From NCBI RefSeq assembly GCF_014529535.1, contig NW_023503493.1, positions 9,332,001 to 9,396,000 of the forward strand: a stretch of DNA of 64,000 bases. Direction: 5' to 3'. How positions within the stretch are numbered: the first letter of the stretch is position 1; the number at the start of each line of letters is the position of its first letter. The notes below the pieces were generated by a model. That model did not search any database and was not told the DNA's origin. It was given only the letters and a program-made list of their open reading frames with translations. Of this stretch, positions 14,001 through 29,000 are shown in pieces. Position numbers and translations under genes: made by a program. The DNA comes from Bradysia coprophila. Taxonomy: Eukaryota > Arthropoda > Insecta > Diptera > Sciaridae.

Positions 14001-17000
14001 TTGTTTTGTTTCACCAACAGGTCCAGTCATACATACAACCTCCCTTGATAAGAACACAGACGTTTGGTCAAGTCAAACTGTAAAAAAGCCCAGGTGTACC
14101 AGAAGTTGGCAGCTTCACGAAGTGCCCTATAAGGAGTGTGTTTCTTTGAGTAGACCAGGTGGAAGAACAGTATATAATCCGATATAAATTTGATTGATTT
14201 TAATCTCAAATGTATCGTTTCTAGTAGATCAGATCAATCTTTAAAATTTCAGATCACATTGCAAAATTTTCAGATCAGATCTGAACTGAATCTGAAAAAT
14301 GATATCTGAAATTTTCAAACTCAGATCAGATTACTATTAAATTCAATCTGATCTGATTGAATTTAATAGTAATCTGATCTGAATCTGAAAATTTAAGATC
14401 GCCCAATTTCAGATTCAGTTCAGGTAAAAACTGATCTGATCTGTTTATCTGAAATTTTTGTATGGAAATTTCAGATAATCTGAAACTAATCTGAGTACTT
14501 CAGATTCGAAAATTTCAGATTTTCGGATTTCCGGTTCCAATTAAATGCCATGGTACCACGGACGAGTATAGTCAAAAGATGTTTTTGGAATGTTTACATG
14601 ACAATTCCAGTACTTTTGTATTTTAAAATACTTAACCTCAAATTAGGTACAGGGAGAGAATTATTAGAACTGACAATTTTAATCCAATTCATTCCACATG
14701 TGATTATCAATTTAAATATAAATACGTGTCGTTCTCGTGTTACATGGATAATGAATAGTTAGATAAATTGAAGAATCGATTTAAAATTTTAAATGGAAAA
14801 TACTCACTCATCATTAGCGTCATTTTCCCGAAAACCCTTGGCGAACGGATTGCTAACAATCTTTAATTGCGTCACCTGTAATAGAGAAAATGGAAAAAAA
14901 TGTTTAAAAATGAAAAAAAATGTTCAAACAAAGCCAGGAAAATCCACCTAAATCCAATTTATACAAATGCGACAGATATGAATAATCTAACTCAATCGAA
15001 TTTCTCACAGAGTCTTTCAATTAATTAAAAACTCTAAATAAAGAAAATAATCCTCTGCAACGATCATAAATAACAAAATGTTTTCATTTGAAATTCATAA
15101 TAGATTATAAGAAATAAAACCAACATATCTCAACTCATCCTATGAAAATGTTAGTTCAGTCGTGGTATAAATATTTAAGAATTAAATATTTAAAGGTCCA
15201 AGAAATGTTGCACCTTGCACACAATATTAATGTAGAGAGCGAATAAAAAATTTGAATCTTTAAAGTAGATATCTAGAATTGAAGGTTTTATTTAAGTCCT
15301 CATTTGTCGAGCCCCATGTGTGCACTACAGGCCATTGGCCTGTTGTACTCAATAAAAAAGGACCTTGGGGTTGAAAATGAACGAAATTTAATGTGAAACG
15401 AGTGTAGTGTAACCTCTTAACGTTAGTAAATCAGTGAATAAGAGCAAACACGGCTTTGTTGTACAGGCTTATAGAGAACGCGTTTACCTATTAAGTGGCC
15501 TAGAAAAACTACGTTAGAAACTTTTAGAATTTTTAACAAGTTCAACGCTGAAGTACTAGATTTGACATTGACTAAAACCAATACCCGCATAGTGACAGAG
15601 TTTTCGGCATGGCATTATTAAGTGGATTAAATAAAAGTAACTAGAAACCGTCTCTAAGGGTTTCATTGGCTGTTTCTTGTTTTTTAATATTAAATTGAAT
15701 ACTGGGTTGGAGATTTTTATTTTGTCGAGTATGTCGCGTTTGCAGCTCGAGCCAAAGATGTTGGAATATATCTTACTCGCAGAGACTTGTGGAAATGCTA
15801 CTGTCAATGACCGAAAACGAGTTTCCATGGGGTGCAGGTAGTAATGACACACACAGACTACGAATAATTGAAAATGAATGAATGAATAAAAAAGGGCCAA
15901 ATTGTGTGTAACCGTACTGCACTAAGCCATATAATAAAAAAGAAGAAAAAGAAAGAAAAAACAACAAGCAATGTAATAAATGATCTCGGTGGCGCTCGTT
16001 CACATCAAAAATTGTTATATGTTTATGAAATAATAAATATAAATAAGCCAAATACATGACATTTCTGGTGACGTTTTCATTTTCGTCATTTTCTTTTTTT
16101 TAATTCAAATTAAATTCGGTCTCAGCTCTTCTCTCCGCTTTAAATGCACTAATATCTGTCAAGCATCCGGAACATCTAAATTCAAAATTACCTCATCAAT
16201 GTAAAATATTGTTTTAATAATAAAAAAGAGAATAATTTTCGATGTGGCATTTTATACGCATACAGTTCATAAGTCAAAGAATGAAAAATATAAAAAAAAA
16301 ATTATTTGGAAAACTTTACTTCAAATTTATGTTCGGGAAATTTATTTCATTTTTTTTATTTTGCCTTTCATTAATGAACTTCACGTTTTAAATATTTTAT
16401 TAAGTGTTTAGAGCTTCCGCTAAATTTGGACGAATGAAAAGAAATGATAAAAATTTTTCGTATAAAACTATAAAAGCGAGTATGAGTCTCGAAGAAGTTG
16501 GTGAATTTTTTATTTGGACGAGGGATATTAGGTGGAAAATATAATATATTCACACCGACAGATTATAATTATACAAACAGTAGGATAGAAAAATTAATTA
16601 ATTTTCGTAAGAAAATGTTTTTCTAAAAATACACTTTTTTGTTTGTACTTCATCGAAATGGTCGTAAATAATCCGCACATTATAAGCATTATAGACTCTG
16701 TGATCTTCGATAGGAGGCCGTTTCCAGTGCATGATAGATTCATTGCCGGAAGACGGATCGATTCTTTTAAAAACAAACGATTTCGGGAAATATATAATAA
16801 CTTTGGTGAAATGAATTTTATTTGATCCGAGAACTAAATTTGGCAAAAGGACGGTAGTTTATCATTCCCATTGTTTGAAAGTCAGGGTCGTATGACAGAA
16901 AAAGACTCGTCAAACACTGTGATATGAAACGAAAGGAACGAACAAAAGTCACGGTTTGGGGTCCTGATTCAAAAAGCTAGTGAAAAAAATTTCATTCAAG

Positions 17001-20000
17001 GGATCTGACCCTACCCGAGTTCAATAAATAGTTCAATCGGTAATAATAAATCGACTCAATGTAGAGATGAAAATAATTCCGTCCTTACAACTGCATCACA
17101 TTGTGATGTTATTATTATAGTGCGTTCAACTGATACGGTTTGGAGAATTGAATTTACATTGAAAAGCTCCATTTTCGTTTTCAGTCGCAAAGACTAATAA
17201 CTGTAGCTTCATAAGTGGAAAGTTTTACAATAAATGGACGTAGAAATTTTGATTCAGAGTGATCAATACGATCAACAACACCGCGTCGAAAACGTATCGT
17301 TGTCTCGATCCTAATAGATTTACCGAAACCAACAATGTCATTTGAATCGACTAAATAACTTTTACTGTTGAGTGTTGACTCGAATGAAACTGCCTATTCC
17401 AATGGCACATATTTAGATGGCAAACAAATCAACAAATTTGCAAGGCTGTCTTTACACCTGATGTGCCTTTCTAAGTCAAAAATGTGAATTCCTTATATAG
17501 ATTTTTACATTGCAGGATATGGTGTTATCACGGTTTTGTTGGAATTCTGGGGTAGAGAAGACCGAGAAATTGTTGTTGAGCTTCAAACACTGCTGGTGAA
17601 TGCATGTCTTTAGAGCAGGACGTATTTTCGTCAAATTGATTCTTAAAAATTCTTAAATTAAATTAATAAAACTCTAGAAATTCATGAAGGTCCTGCGAAT
17701 TGGCATGGGTTACTCTGAATGTGGAAGGTCTTAGTTCTTAAGGCTCGGAACGGGTTCGGGTTGACCTGTTTTAGTTCAGGTTGACCTGAACCGGATTTAT
17801 GACCCGAGCCTGAAAAATTATTTCGGGTTCAACCCGAACTTGACCCGAACTTGAATTTTCGATTTCGGGTTTAACCAGAACCTGACCTGAACCCGAAATT
17901 GTTCAACCCGAATTTGACCTGAACGTGAATTTTCAATTTCGAGTTCGACCCGAACCTGAACTGAACCCGAAATTTTAAATTTAATCAGGTCGGGTTCGGG
18001 TAACCCGAAATTTTGAGCGTTTATTACACTAAAAAAAGTCAAAAATTTCGGGTTACCCGAACCGACCTGATTAAATTTAAAATTTCGGGTTCAGTTCAGG
18101 TTCGGGTCGAACTCGAAATTGAAAATTCAGGTTCAGGTCAAATTCGGATTGAACAATTTCGGGTTCAGGTCAGGTTCGGGTTAAACCCGAAATCGAAAAT
18201 TCAAGTTCGGGTCAAGTTCGGGTTGAACCCGAAATAATTTTTCAGGTTCGGGTTAAATCAAGTTCGGGTTCCGGTCTGATCGAACCCGACCCGTTCCGCG
18301 CCTTATTAGTTCTATAAGCGTATTTCATTATACGTTATGGTGACCTGCAATTCTTCGTCTTCCTTTTCGGCTTTTTATGAAATATTAATAACAATTCAAA
18401 TGTTGTAAATCAACTTTCAAGTTTTTGAGATTTATTACTCAACCGTGTGTCTATGTATAGCGTTTTTGCGTATAACAGACCACGAACCATACCATAGCAC
18501 TCTAGCGGTTATTATGTTGTTCAGACGTCTAGTTCGTGATCACTTAATCTTCTTCTTCTTTGTTAAGTTATGTTAATGAGCGTCCAATAATTATGTAAAT
18601 GACTGACGTAAAAGATGAGCCTCTTGTCAGAAGACCACAAATTCGAATGATGAAAAAAAAAAGATTCTTAAGTAGCTGCGTCATCGTCGTTATAGTGTCT
18701 ATCATTTACATTTGAAAAACTTTATTCTTCGTTATTCCGCTTAAGCATTTAGTTTCGCGGCAGACATTTAATAATCAACACCAGTGTTCAGAGTAAGATT
18801 TTTGTGTAGGTGACCTTTATTTGTTATTGATCTGCTTTAATACTCCTTCTTAAGAATCGATTCCCATCCGACATCTAAACCTTCGAAAATGTCTACCCTA
18901 AAATTGATTGTGATATTTGGAGTGGTTTTGAATTTCGCACTGGCTAGACCGAGTGACAATATTGATGGCGGTCGATTTGATATTGAAACGCAACAGCCAT
19001 CCATTCCCTTGGTCAGGAGACCGAGGCAAAACTTCTTGACAGCGCTATTGTCCAGACCCTTACAATCGGTGGGAGTTCGGGGTGATTGGCGTTTCTGTCG
19101 CACAACCGAAAATGGTTCGTCGATCTACACAAATGGTATCGATACGGTTTGTCGAGGTGTGTGTGAACAAACTGATGTTACTTGTAATGATTATTATCGA
19201 CCGTACTTTTACAATTATTTCAATTGATCTAGAACGTTCGAAACGTATAATATGGTCAGGTAATGTGACTAAATGTGATTAAAAACTTGCAAAACTGTCG
19301 AGATGTTGTATTTTATTGACTAGCTCACGTAACAATTGTTTTTGTTGCAGAGACTATTTTCGGAATTTTTTGATATTTTCTTGGGTTTTCCACGTTTTCC
19401 CGAATTTTTTAGGAAAATTAAGAAAAATATAGGAAAACGTGGGAAAATTCAAGAAAATTTGGGAAAATTCAAGACATTTTTCACTAAAAAAGTTCTTTGA
19501 AAAATACATCGAGGTACGGGAAACCATGTTTTGACTAGTATTTTAAACATATCTCTGAATGTTTTCGCTCAAAAGTGTGCAGTATGTCAAATGAAAAAAT
19601 TGACGAGACGAAACAAAATATTTAATTTTCAAGAAAATAGGTTTTGTCAATCAGTAGCCATTGGTGAGAAAGCAAGAAAAACTGCATATTTTCCTACTTT
19701 TCCTTTTTTCCCGCACCTCCCATAAGCCATGACTGCGAAAGGTTCAGGTTTCGAATTACAGCAAGAAAAAGCTCTTTGATTTTTTCGGTCAAAAGTCTTC
19801 AGGTTAAGAGGTTCGTTCAAAAGTTTTTACTGAATGAAAACATTGAGTTGACGACAAAAATAAGTGATGAATTTACGGCTCATTTTGTCACAAATGGAAA
19901 TTCTCGATAAAACAAAAACCTTCCACACTTCATCACTGCCCTATCACTTATCACATACCGACCTAGAGACGATATTATTTTACATTTTTGTTACATTCAG

Positions 20001-23000
20001 CTGATCGAATATATACACAAACAGGTACCTCGTTGATAAACCGGAAGACCGTTTAGCTGCGCGCACGCAACATGCATTCTTGTGGTGTGTGCGCGCAACG
20101 CATGCATAAGCTTAAGCAATTATTTCAGCACCTCCGCAAAATAATTGAACATTTTTAAAAATACAAAAATTTCTACTCACTCTTTGATTTTGATATGCTG
20201 TAACCGCTGTGAACGACGTTTCTGGATAGATAAATCGCCGGAAGACTGATTCTTCTGAACTATTTTTGGGCGGTAGATAAACTATGTGGAATCGTGGTTG
20301 ATATCGATGCATCGAATTCAGTATGATCTGTAGCGGGAAAAAATTTTGTAAATTAAGACGAAGTGAAGATAATGTACACGAGAGTGCTTCACGATTTAGA
20401 TTTTCTTTTTTCAATTCAAATAAATAAAGGAAGTTCAGTGTTTGTTGGACTGGTGGCGGTGATGCGGTGGCGCTAAGAGATATATTGCTATGCTAATGAA
20501 AATAAATAGAGAGAATGAAGACGAAGAAGAAAAAAATTGTCATGCTGTGAGCGAACATATGGGTTGTCTGTTGAAAGAATTTTTTGTTTGACAAACGGAA
20601 AGCAACACATTATTCAACATTACAGCACTTCTAATAGTACACAACGGTGTCAGGACTTCGGATTGGGTAAATTAAATTGGATTGATGTCGTATTACGCTT
20701 CCTATATGATCATCTAGTAAATGTCGAGTTCTCAATTTTTCGTGTTACTTTACCAAATTTTCATACAATTTTCCCGATGTTCAAAAAAAAGTTTTTTTTT
20801 GGAAAATCAAGCAAAATGTGAGAAAATTCCAGAAAATATGGGAAAAATAACCACTGGTTAATACCGAGCACAGTTTGCTCAGCACACATAAAATCCTTCT
20901 GCTTGAAGTGAGGTATCATTTGTTCCTGCGGAACACTTTGTACTCGTACAAAACACCTAGTGAAGTAGTAGAATATTGCCTATTTCAATCCAATAGCTTG
21001 ACAGCGGAACAGTGTCAGCCTGTCAAATTACATGATAGACTCTCCTGACTGACTAACTGCCCTTTTTCCACGAATGGAAGCATGAAAGCCTGGAATTTTG
21101 CGCGTACTAGGATATGTCAACCTCGGCTTCGCCTCGGGTTGATAATATTCCCTTCGATTGCGCAAAAATGTTATGAAATGTTATGAAAATTGCTATGTCG
21201 CAATTCTAGGTGTGAATGCAACAGTGTAAATGTATGGGACATCTGTTATAGACACCAGAAATAAACGACAATCTTCGACTGAATACGGTCTTATATAGCT
21301 AAATGCATGTTCAAAGCATTGAAGTAAAAGATTGGAAATCACCGATTTCTAACGAAAGAAGTTCCAGACCCGATACAGTATTATTATGATATATTTGAAG
21401 TTGACAGGTTGATCAGTTCAGGTTCGTTACATTTATCACACTTTGGTGAATCATTTTAAAAGGAAGCGGTGGTGACTTTGATATATGACAGACCTTCAGA
21501 GACTTCTGTCTAAGTTTTAAAGTGAAGCATAAATAGTGTTACATAGTGACTGCATGCATATACTCACATGACCATTTTCGTCCAATTGATTGTTCGTCAG
21601 CTTCAATTTGTCAAACGAAACAACCTGTTTCATCCATGTGGCACCTGGTGCTGGCGAATCCGGATGCACATGTATCCGTGGCGGTGAAATTGGATCCGCT
21701 TTCCCAGCTACTACCCAGCTCGAACTGTAGTTCGTCAAAATTAAAATCTTTTTTTTTCTCGAATTATTTTACAAACATCCGAATTTACCTGTGGAACGAG
21801 TATCGATATCGTTTATCGTCGACGGGTACAAAATCCATCATCATAATGTACATGGCTTGTGGATCCAAGCCACACAGTCTAACCTGAAAGGTCGGAAACA
21901 TTCGACGGCCAGTCTTTGTGACAATCATCTCGGTACCTTGTTCATGGAATTTATCCCACAATTGTTTCGTTTCCAATATAACCATTGCTTGGGCTAGCGC
22001 TGGATGACTAGATGTGGACTGGAAGGGTTTGACGTTAAAAAGGAACTACGAATCATTGGATGAGTGGCAAAGATGTACCTCTTTCTGATCACATTTCTTA
22101 GGACTATGTCTATGGTGGTTACTGTCTATGACATCATTCTCCGACTCGTAGCCACTGATTGAACTTTTAGTATCTGATGGCGATTTGATATTTTGATCGA
22201 CATGATCTAATGGCTTGTAGGACAGGCGATCCTTCCCAGCTGTTTGTAAACATGCTACATAGGGACAAAGAGTAAGAAGAAGGAAATAAATTAAAGAGAA
22301 AAAAAAACAAAATGCTCGGCGAGACAACATAATACACGTTCAGCTAATTTAGCAAATAAATTTTTAAGTCAAAATAGTAATAATTTGTCCGCAACACTTC
22401 ATCGTGCGCACAATTATAAACGCATACCTATGCAAAATGCGATTCATTAAATTTTATTTTCGATCGCAATAAAGCAAACAACCAAATTGTAATCATTCTT
22501 GTTATATGTCCCATAAATCACTTTGCTTGCAGTGTGTAACTGAAAATTTATTTAGATTTTTCCTTCTTTTCGTTTTTGGCTCGGTGTAAAAACAAACCAC
22601 CGTTAAGTAGAAGAAATTCTTTCATTTATTATTGTGGCAATATTTCATTTTATGTGCAACACCGCAAAAAAAATGCCTAAATAGCCACATTCCACCGAAA
22701 ATTATTAATTTCAGTGATAAATGAGAGTTTGAAAGAACTTTCTGTGGAAAAGGAAGCTGTACCAGATTGGTTTGAATTGGTTAAAACGCGCTGAATGAAT
22801 TTCGGTATATGGCGCCAACAGAATTTTCCGCAATTGAGGAAAATATTAAGGGAGTTCTGTTGGTAGTGTTTCGAAAATGTCCTTTTTAGTTATTCCGAAG
22901 ATCTCAAACTTTCTATTGCAGCCAAATATTACAAAAATTTAGTCTTTTAAGCGCATCATTAACACTGTTAACTTAACAGCCAACAATTTCCGGATTCTTA

Positions 23001-26000
23001 AACCTCTGTAATTGAAAATCTGTTACTTCATTTGTTTGACCGTCATTTTACTATTTTCAACATACGATATTTTCACACGTAACAACACTTAAGTTTTCGT
23101 TAAATACTTCGTTCAATCATTCATTTGTATGAGATTTCTTTAACGTGGATGGCATTTCAAACGGCCTTGATGATGATCTATGAGATATGAACCACATTTT
23201 GTCACTTTTTTGCCGTTTACGTCTCGACTTTGTCTCGAATTAACAAAACCCACAGTAATGAAAGTAGCGCATTTTTGACTCAATTTTAGGAATTAGAGAG
23301 AAGAAAAGTTAACTTATAAACGATCTGACGTAAATAAATTGTTGCAAGTTGCAAGCCATACTTAGTAATCCAACACCCCTATAGTAGTAGCAACATATAA
23401 TGGGCAAATAAAGGTTTAAATGTATGGCTCGTGTCTCGTGTTACATGTGTTTTGAAGAGTATTTTTCCGTGCAGAGGTTCTACGAAAGAAAATCCCCGTT
23501 TAAAGATGAACAATTATTCAACTAGATTCATTTCAGAACTAGTGCGAAAAATGTTTCACTTTTATGAGTTAAAAAATCAATATGACCCAGCTCGATCTTA
23601 GAATGACACTCGAAAAATGTCGTCGTTGTATTTCACTGTGAGAAACAAGCAGTTAAGTCCTATGATTACGAAACGGCAACATTTAGTGAGATGGATGTAT
23701 TTTTCGTACTAGTGCGTTAATATTAATAGTTATTTATACAACCGAGTCGTAAATGTTTTTTTTAGCACTGAAAGTGAAGATTGTCACTAGAGGCTGTAGG
23801 CCGAGTGTGATAATACACATCGTGTTCCTAAAAAAGTCCTAATTTTCGTCACTTGTTAAGAGTGATATCGCCAAATCTTCAGGTGATTTTTTTAACTTTG
23901 GAAACAAGCGGTCTCCGATTTTAATGAGTGATAGCGCGTTGGATTCGTCTTTCAATTCTAGGAAACACGTGTCTTTCACTTTTTCTTAAAAAAATTGTTT
24001 TCTTTGAAAAGCGCTCAAAAGTGAAGACATGTCAGAGGGTACCGAAAACAGTTTTTCGGCAATAACTCAAGAAAAAATTATTTTAAATTATTGTAATGTT
24101 GTACCAATGTCGGCCTTGGAAAGACCTACAGGTAGAGTATACGCACAGCTTGGTGCGAGTAGATCCACTAGAGTTATGACTAGAAATATAGTGAATGTTC
24201 GGAGAGTTCGCCTTTTCTGCAGCTTCGATGTACCACGGAGCTGAGTATGGGGTGTTGTAGCTGGCCTACAGATGCTCTTCTGGCAGTTGGGCCCTCAGAC
24301 AGAAGGAAAAAATCTACATTTTGGCACCAACTTTTTTTTCAAGACTTCTGTAGGCTTGCAGCCCAAAAGTACTGGGTTCATTTATATGTGCAACGATAGT
24401 GGGTGAGGCCAGCTACAACACCCCATACTCAGTTCCGTGGTACATCGAAGCTGCAGAGAAGGCGGACTCTCCGAACATTCACTATATTTCTAGTCATAAC
24501 TCTAGTGGATCAACTAGCACCAAGCGGTGCGTATACTCCACCTGTAGGTCTTTTCAAGGCCGACAATCGTACAACATTACAACAATTTAAAATAATTTTT
24601 TCTTGAGTTATTGCCGAAAAACTGTTTTCGGTACCCTCTGGCATGTCTCCACTTTTGAGCGCTTTTCATAGAAAACAAATTTTTTTAAGAAAAAGTGAAA
24701 GACACGTGTTTCCTAGAATTGAAAGACGAATCCAACGAGCTATCACTCATTAAAATCGGAGACCGCTTGTTTCCCAATCACCTGAAGATTTGGCGATATC
24801 ACTCTTAAAGTGATATTATCAAAATAAGTTTCGAAGTCAAAGTATAAAAAATCTTGTTCGATACTTGTAACGGATTAAACTTTCTGTTTACAGGGGACAT
24901 CAGTATTTAGAAATAAATTTGCTTCAGCATGGTAGTAGTAAAATCGTATAAAGACGTATAGGCCGTTTTGTTTGTATGAGTGGACCAGGGAGGGATTTTT
25001 TATGTTTTCAAAAAAATTAAGGAAAATGTTTTTCCCAAAATAGTTCCTAGTATCCAATTGAAGCAAATTTCTGTCTAAATTTCACTGACATCCGCTGTAT
25101 TTTGACGTCGATTCCGACATTCGGAAGGTTTTGCACACACAATGCGGTTTTAAACTAACAACTCCACATAGCACAGCTATTTGATATTTTTCTTTCAATT
25201 TGAAACAATAAACACTACATGACATAGGGTAAACAGGTCAGTTACAGGCCCTGTGCACACTGTATGAATACTAATCTAGTCAAACAAATGTGTGGTTCAA
25301 AGAGATAAAACTAGGCTCGTAACTGGTCTGCTTACCCTACATTCGCCAATGTTATGCCTGTAACAATGTGCTTATTTAAAGATTTTTTTCTCGCTTTATC
25401 TTACAAAAAATATCCCAACCAACGTCAATATAAATATTATGTGATTATTTCGTTAGTTTGTTTCCAAACACAAAAAAAAACGATTCGATCATCTGCAATC
25501 GCAGACACGAAGTGTATGGCTACGAGTACTGGGTATACCAGAAATTTACAATTTTCTAATAATAAACTGTCCTTTTCCACTAATTACTTTTCGAAAATAA
25601 CGCACAATATTTATTAACAACGTCGTACACCTTGGCGTGTATTAATACTCGTTACAATAATGGGCGTTTTTCATGCTAAAGACTTTTTTGAAGCAAAAAA
25701 AAAATATTTGAAGAATTTAAAAAAAAAATAGGAAATTGTTACCCACACTTTTTTCTTAACATTACAATCGAGAAAAATGAAACAGAACGGAGCGACAAAT
25801 CGTCTACGTAACTCTATTCTCCGATGCAATATTACACACCAAAAAAATCAGATGTGAATGCGTATACAAATGTGTACGAAACGTGTGTTACGTCGGTAAT
25901 TAATAACGTTTTTCCCGACTAAAATTATGTGAAAACTGAATACCAATGTCGTGTATCTGACAACGGAGATTTTGTCTGCTTTTCTATTCGAACAAATTCG

Positions 26001-29000
26001 AAACAAATTGTGTTGCATATGACTCATTGAAGGAAGTATAAGATTCGTGTTGTACTTCTTTGTGTTTTTTGTTTCCTTCTTGGTGCATATTTGTAGTTAA
26101 TGTTCCTACCCTCCATTTAGTATAAATTGCAGATGAATGAGAAGAGAAAAAAAGAACCAAATCAACGAAAATATTTCACATTTTATTGCAGCATAAATCA
26201 AAGAGCTAAAAAAATTGGAAGGAAAACATCAGAGCTGACAAATTAGTTCAACTTCATTTGCAATGCGATTGTAATTAACGAGTTTCTTGAGCATAACATT
26301 CATTGAAATCAAATGGATAACAAAATGCGCAACTAGTATAATCCACCTCAGCACATATTTCTGTCTGTATAGTACATATACTGTATTTCACATGTTTTAA
26401 TATAATTTTGTGCAATTAATTTCGTTTCGTATTATATAGCATAACGTTCTGCATTATTTACTCATCGAAAATAATTTTAATTTCCAAGCATCGTCGTCAC
26501 ATTTTTAGCTAAGTAAGGCAAATGTGTACGATTTTTGTGACGCAACATTGTGAGAATAATTTTTCACAAATGGCACCTAAATTATATGGAAACTACATTC
26601 TGTTAAAAACTCATTTTTGTCTAGAGCCCATGATTGACCTACATTCCAAAGTTCAGGAAAATTTTCGAATAATTTATTGAATGACAAGGAACCTCGGAAG
26701 TAACGAAAGTAGTAGTACATTACTTGCTAATGGGGCAAATGATGGATGCTGCGCCTCGATCGGCAAGAAGTACCATTTTCATCATTTACCCCATTTACTG
26801 CCTGCCCTACGCGAAAATGGATTATTACATGGCAAGTTGCCACCTACAAAAATGATCCATTACATGCTGAATATTTTCGCTTCATTTTTTGTGAATTCCT
26901 GCGGGAATGTCAACTTATGCTGCAACATAATTCATTAATTCGGGAACAGTTGTAAATATACTCACAAACTCACTCGTGTATTTTTAGATTTTTAGCAACG
27001 TGCTTCTGAAACTCTTTTTCGCGCCTTCGGCTCGGATTTACAAACGCAGCACTTGAGGAAAGACAGTTACTGAAGCTATGAAAAACGCACACGGGAGTTT
27101 TTTTTGTATCACAAAATTGTTAACGCATGTAATAAATTACTCTCACAGCAATGTAAACCACTCGTACATCAGTGCGACCTAAGTAGTGTGTAGATTGATT
27201 GTACTAATCAGTATTAATTTTTTTTTTTTTTTTCAGTATTAATCAGATCTACTAGTCATATACTTAAGCACTAGTGCGTAAAAGTGACGTCATATAACTA
27301 GTTCTTTGTCTGAAATGCTGCGCAAAAAGATGTGAAATTGCCAGTCTTGCTATGGAAGATAAGATAGATGGACACGAATGATAATAGCACAAATGAATTT
27401 CAACTTTATTTTTCGTTTTAATTGGTCATAGATGAAACCTTTTTTACCTACACAATGACCACACTCAAGGCTGTATTTATCTCTACATCATCAAGTATGG
27501 TGTGTCACTCGCGTATCTGTATGTCTTATCTGCATTGCGTATGTCGTCACCATCAGCATACATCACATTTTTCAATCAGTGAAGGAAGTGAACAGACGCC
27601 ATTAAAATAATTGTGAATAGTCTGGCAAGAACTGAAGTTGCACTGCTGCACTCTACTGTCAAGAGCTGATTGAAGTCGTTTCACTGCAGCACCTGGACAT
27701 GTTGAAGTATACATTGTAATTCCTGTGGCCACACAGTTCAACGAAAGACGATTCATCTCACACAGTTCACTATACGTAAATCCGTCCGTGCACATCAATA
27801 AACTGTTATGAATGGAAAAGTAATCACACGGATCAGATTTGAATCGTTGTTGCGATAAATCGAACCGTTTTTATTACAAGGTAAAGACAATATCCAACTT
27901 AGCATCAACAACCCTCGATGATGTCAGTGACAAAAACACTTGTAACCTGTCACATACGGCTATTAATATGTTATCGATAACGACAACAAAAATAATGACA
28001 AGCTCCAGGTAATATGTTCATTAAATATAGTAAAATGCATGTTAAAAAATTGAAGTACAAGATTTGAAATCAATCGATTAAAAATACTTTGATCGATGGA
28101 AGTAATAGACTATATAATAATACTGGTCATATGCTTGCCGTCGGTAACAGGTTTGCGGTGTTGTCAATCCCAGATGCAGCAATTACCTCCGAAGACACCA
28201 AAATGACAAAAATGAGAGATTTTATTGTATAAGTGTAGGCTCGTAAGTCTGATATGCTCTAAACGCTCTAAAAGTTTTTTTTTGTAAACTAGTGAATGAA
28301 TCCCAATTTATATTTGTTTTTTGTCACATCCATTTGGGTGAGTCCAGTTGTATTCCTTGGAAAGTTTCCAATCGAAACCGCTTTAATCAGAATGGAAAAT
28401 GGAAAATAGGTTTTATGACAGTAATTAATCCATCACGGCAGTATTTTTCATTTCTGATGGACAGTTAATTCAAAGCTAGTAAAATTATTTGCTGCCTGTC
28501 TTATGCGAAAATTGACTATTAGATAGCAATGTGCCACCTATGAAAATCATCCATTACATGCTGAATATTTTCGCTCCATTTTTCAAGAATTCGAAAACAA
28601 TTTCATGATACTCGCAAACTCACTCTTCTCAGTCTACACTTGTCGAAAAGACAGTGACCGTAACTTCATGCTCAAAACGTGGAAGTTTGCTATTATCACA
28701 AAATTGTTACATCATGTAATCAATTGCAATCGCATCATTCAACGTTACGTTCTAGTACATCAGTCCGATCTAAGTATTGAAATCAATGACAGAGAGGCTA
28801 AAACTCGTTACCGAAGGTTTTCTCGAGTAAAATATACCACGAAATGGTTTGGAGATTGTTATTTTGGTTTGTGTGGTTTCATCCTCGCTTTCGCTCTTCG
28901 CTTCGGGCTGCCGTACTTGTCAAATTAAGTAGATATTCAGTAAGAAATCTACTACTAATATATTTACGCACTAGTGCGTAAAGTTCCGTCCTATAACTAG

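Larger units (their letters stand above)
9780..14807. other. org-1 intron 6, no gene seen
   Basis: Roughly 5 kb between coding exons 6 and 7 of org-1. It contains the R6 repeat (11222-11672), a TIR element (11891-12096), a foldback (13766-13849) and a CAGATCTGAAAT motif stack (14214-14530). The open frames present are short and none has a credible signal or splice structure. Confidence 0.6.
22255..26790. other. org-1 intron 1, proximal part
   Basis: No coding exon supported. Contains the long-armed inverted-repeat element at 23857-24807 and a short TIR element at 25225-25339; the rest is AT-rich. Confidence 0.55.

Noticed and set aside
17818-18237. Two near-identical 74-residue frames on opposite strands
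   Set aside because: Mirrored readings of the GGGTTCGGGTT palindrome arms.
20055-20110. GCGCGCACGCAACATGCAT inverted repeat as a regulatory element
   Set aside because: A short alternating purine-pyrimidine hairpin in an intron; nothing beyond composition supports a function.
24029-24606. Frames beginning [10 protein letters not shown] and MGEASYNTP
   Set aside because: They lie in the arms of inverted-repeat copy 1 and have no homology or splice context.
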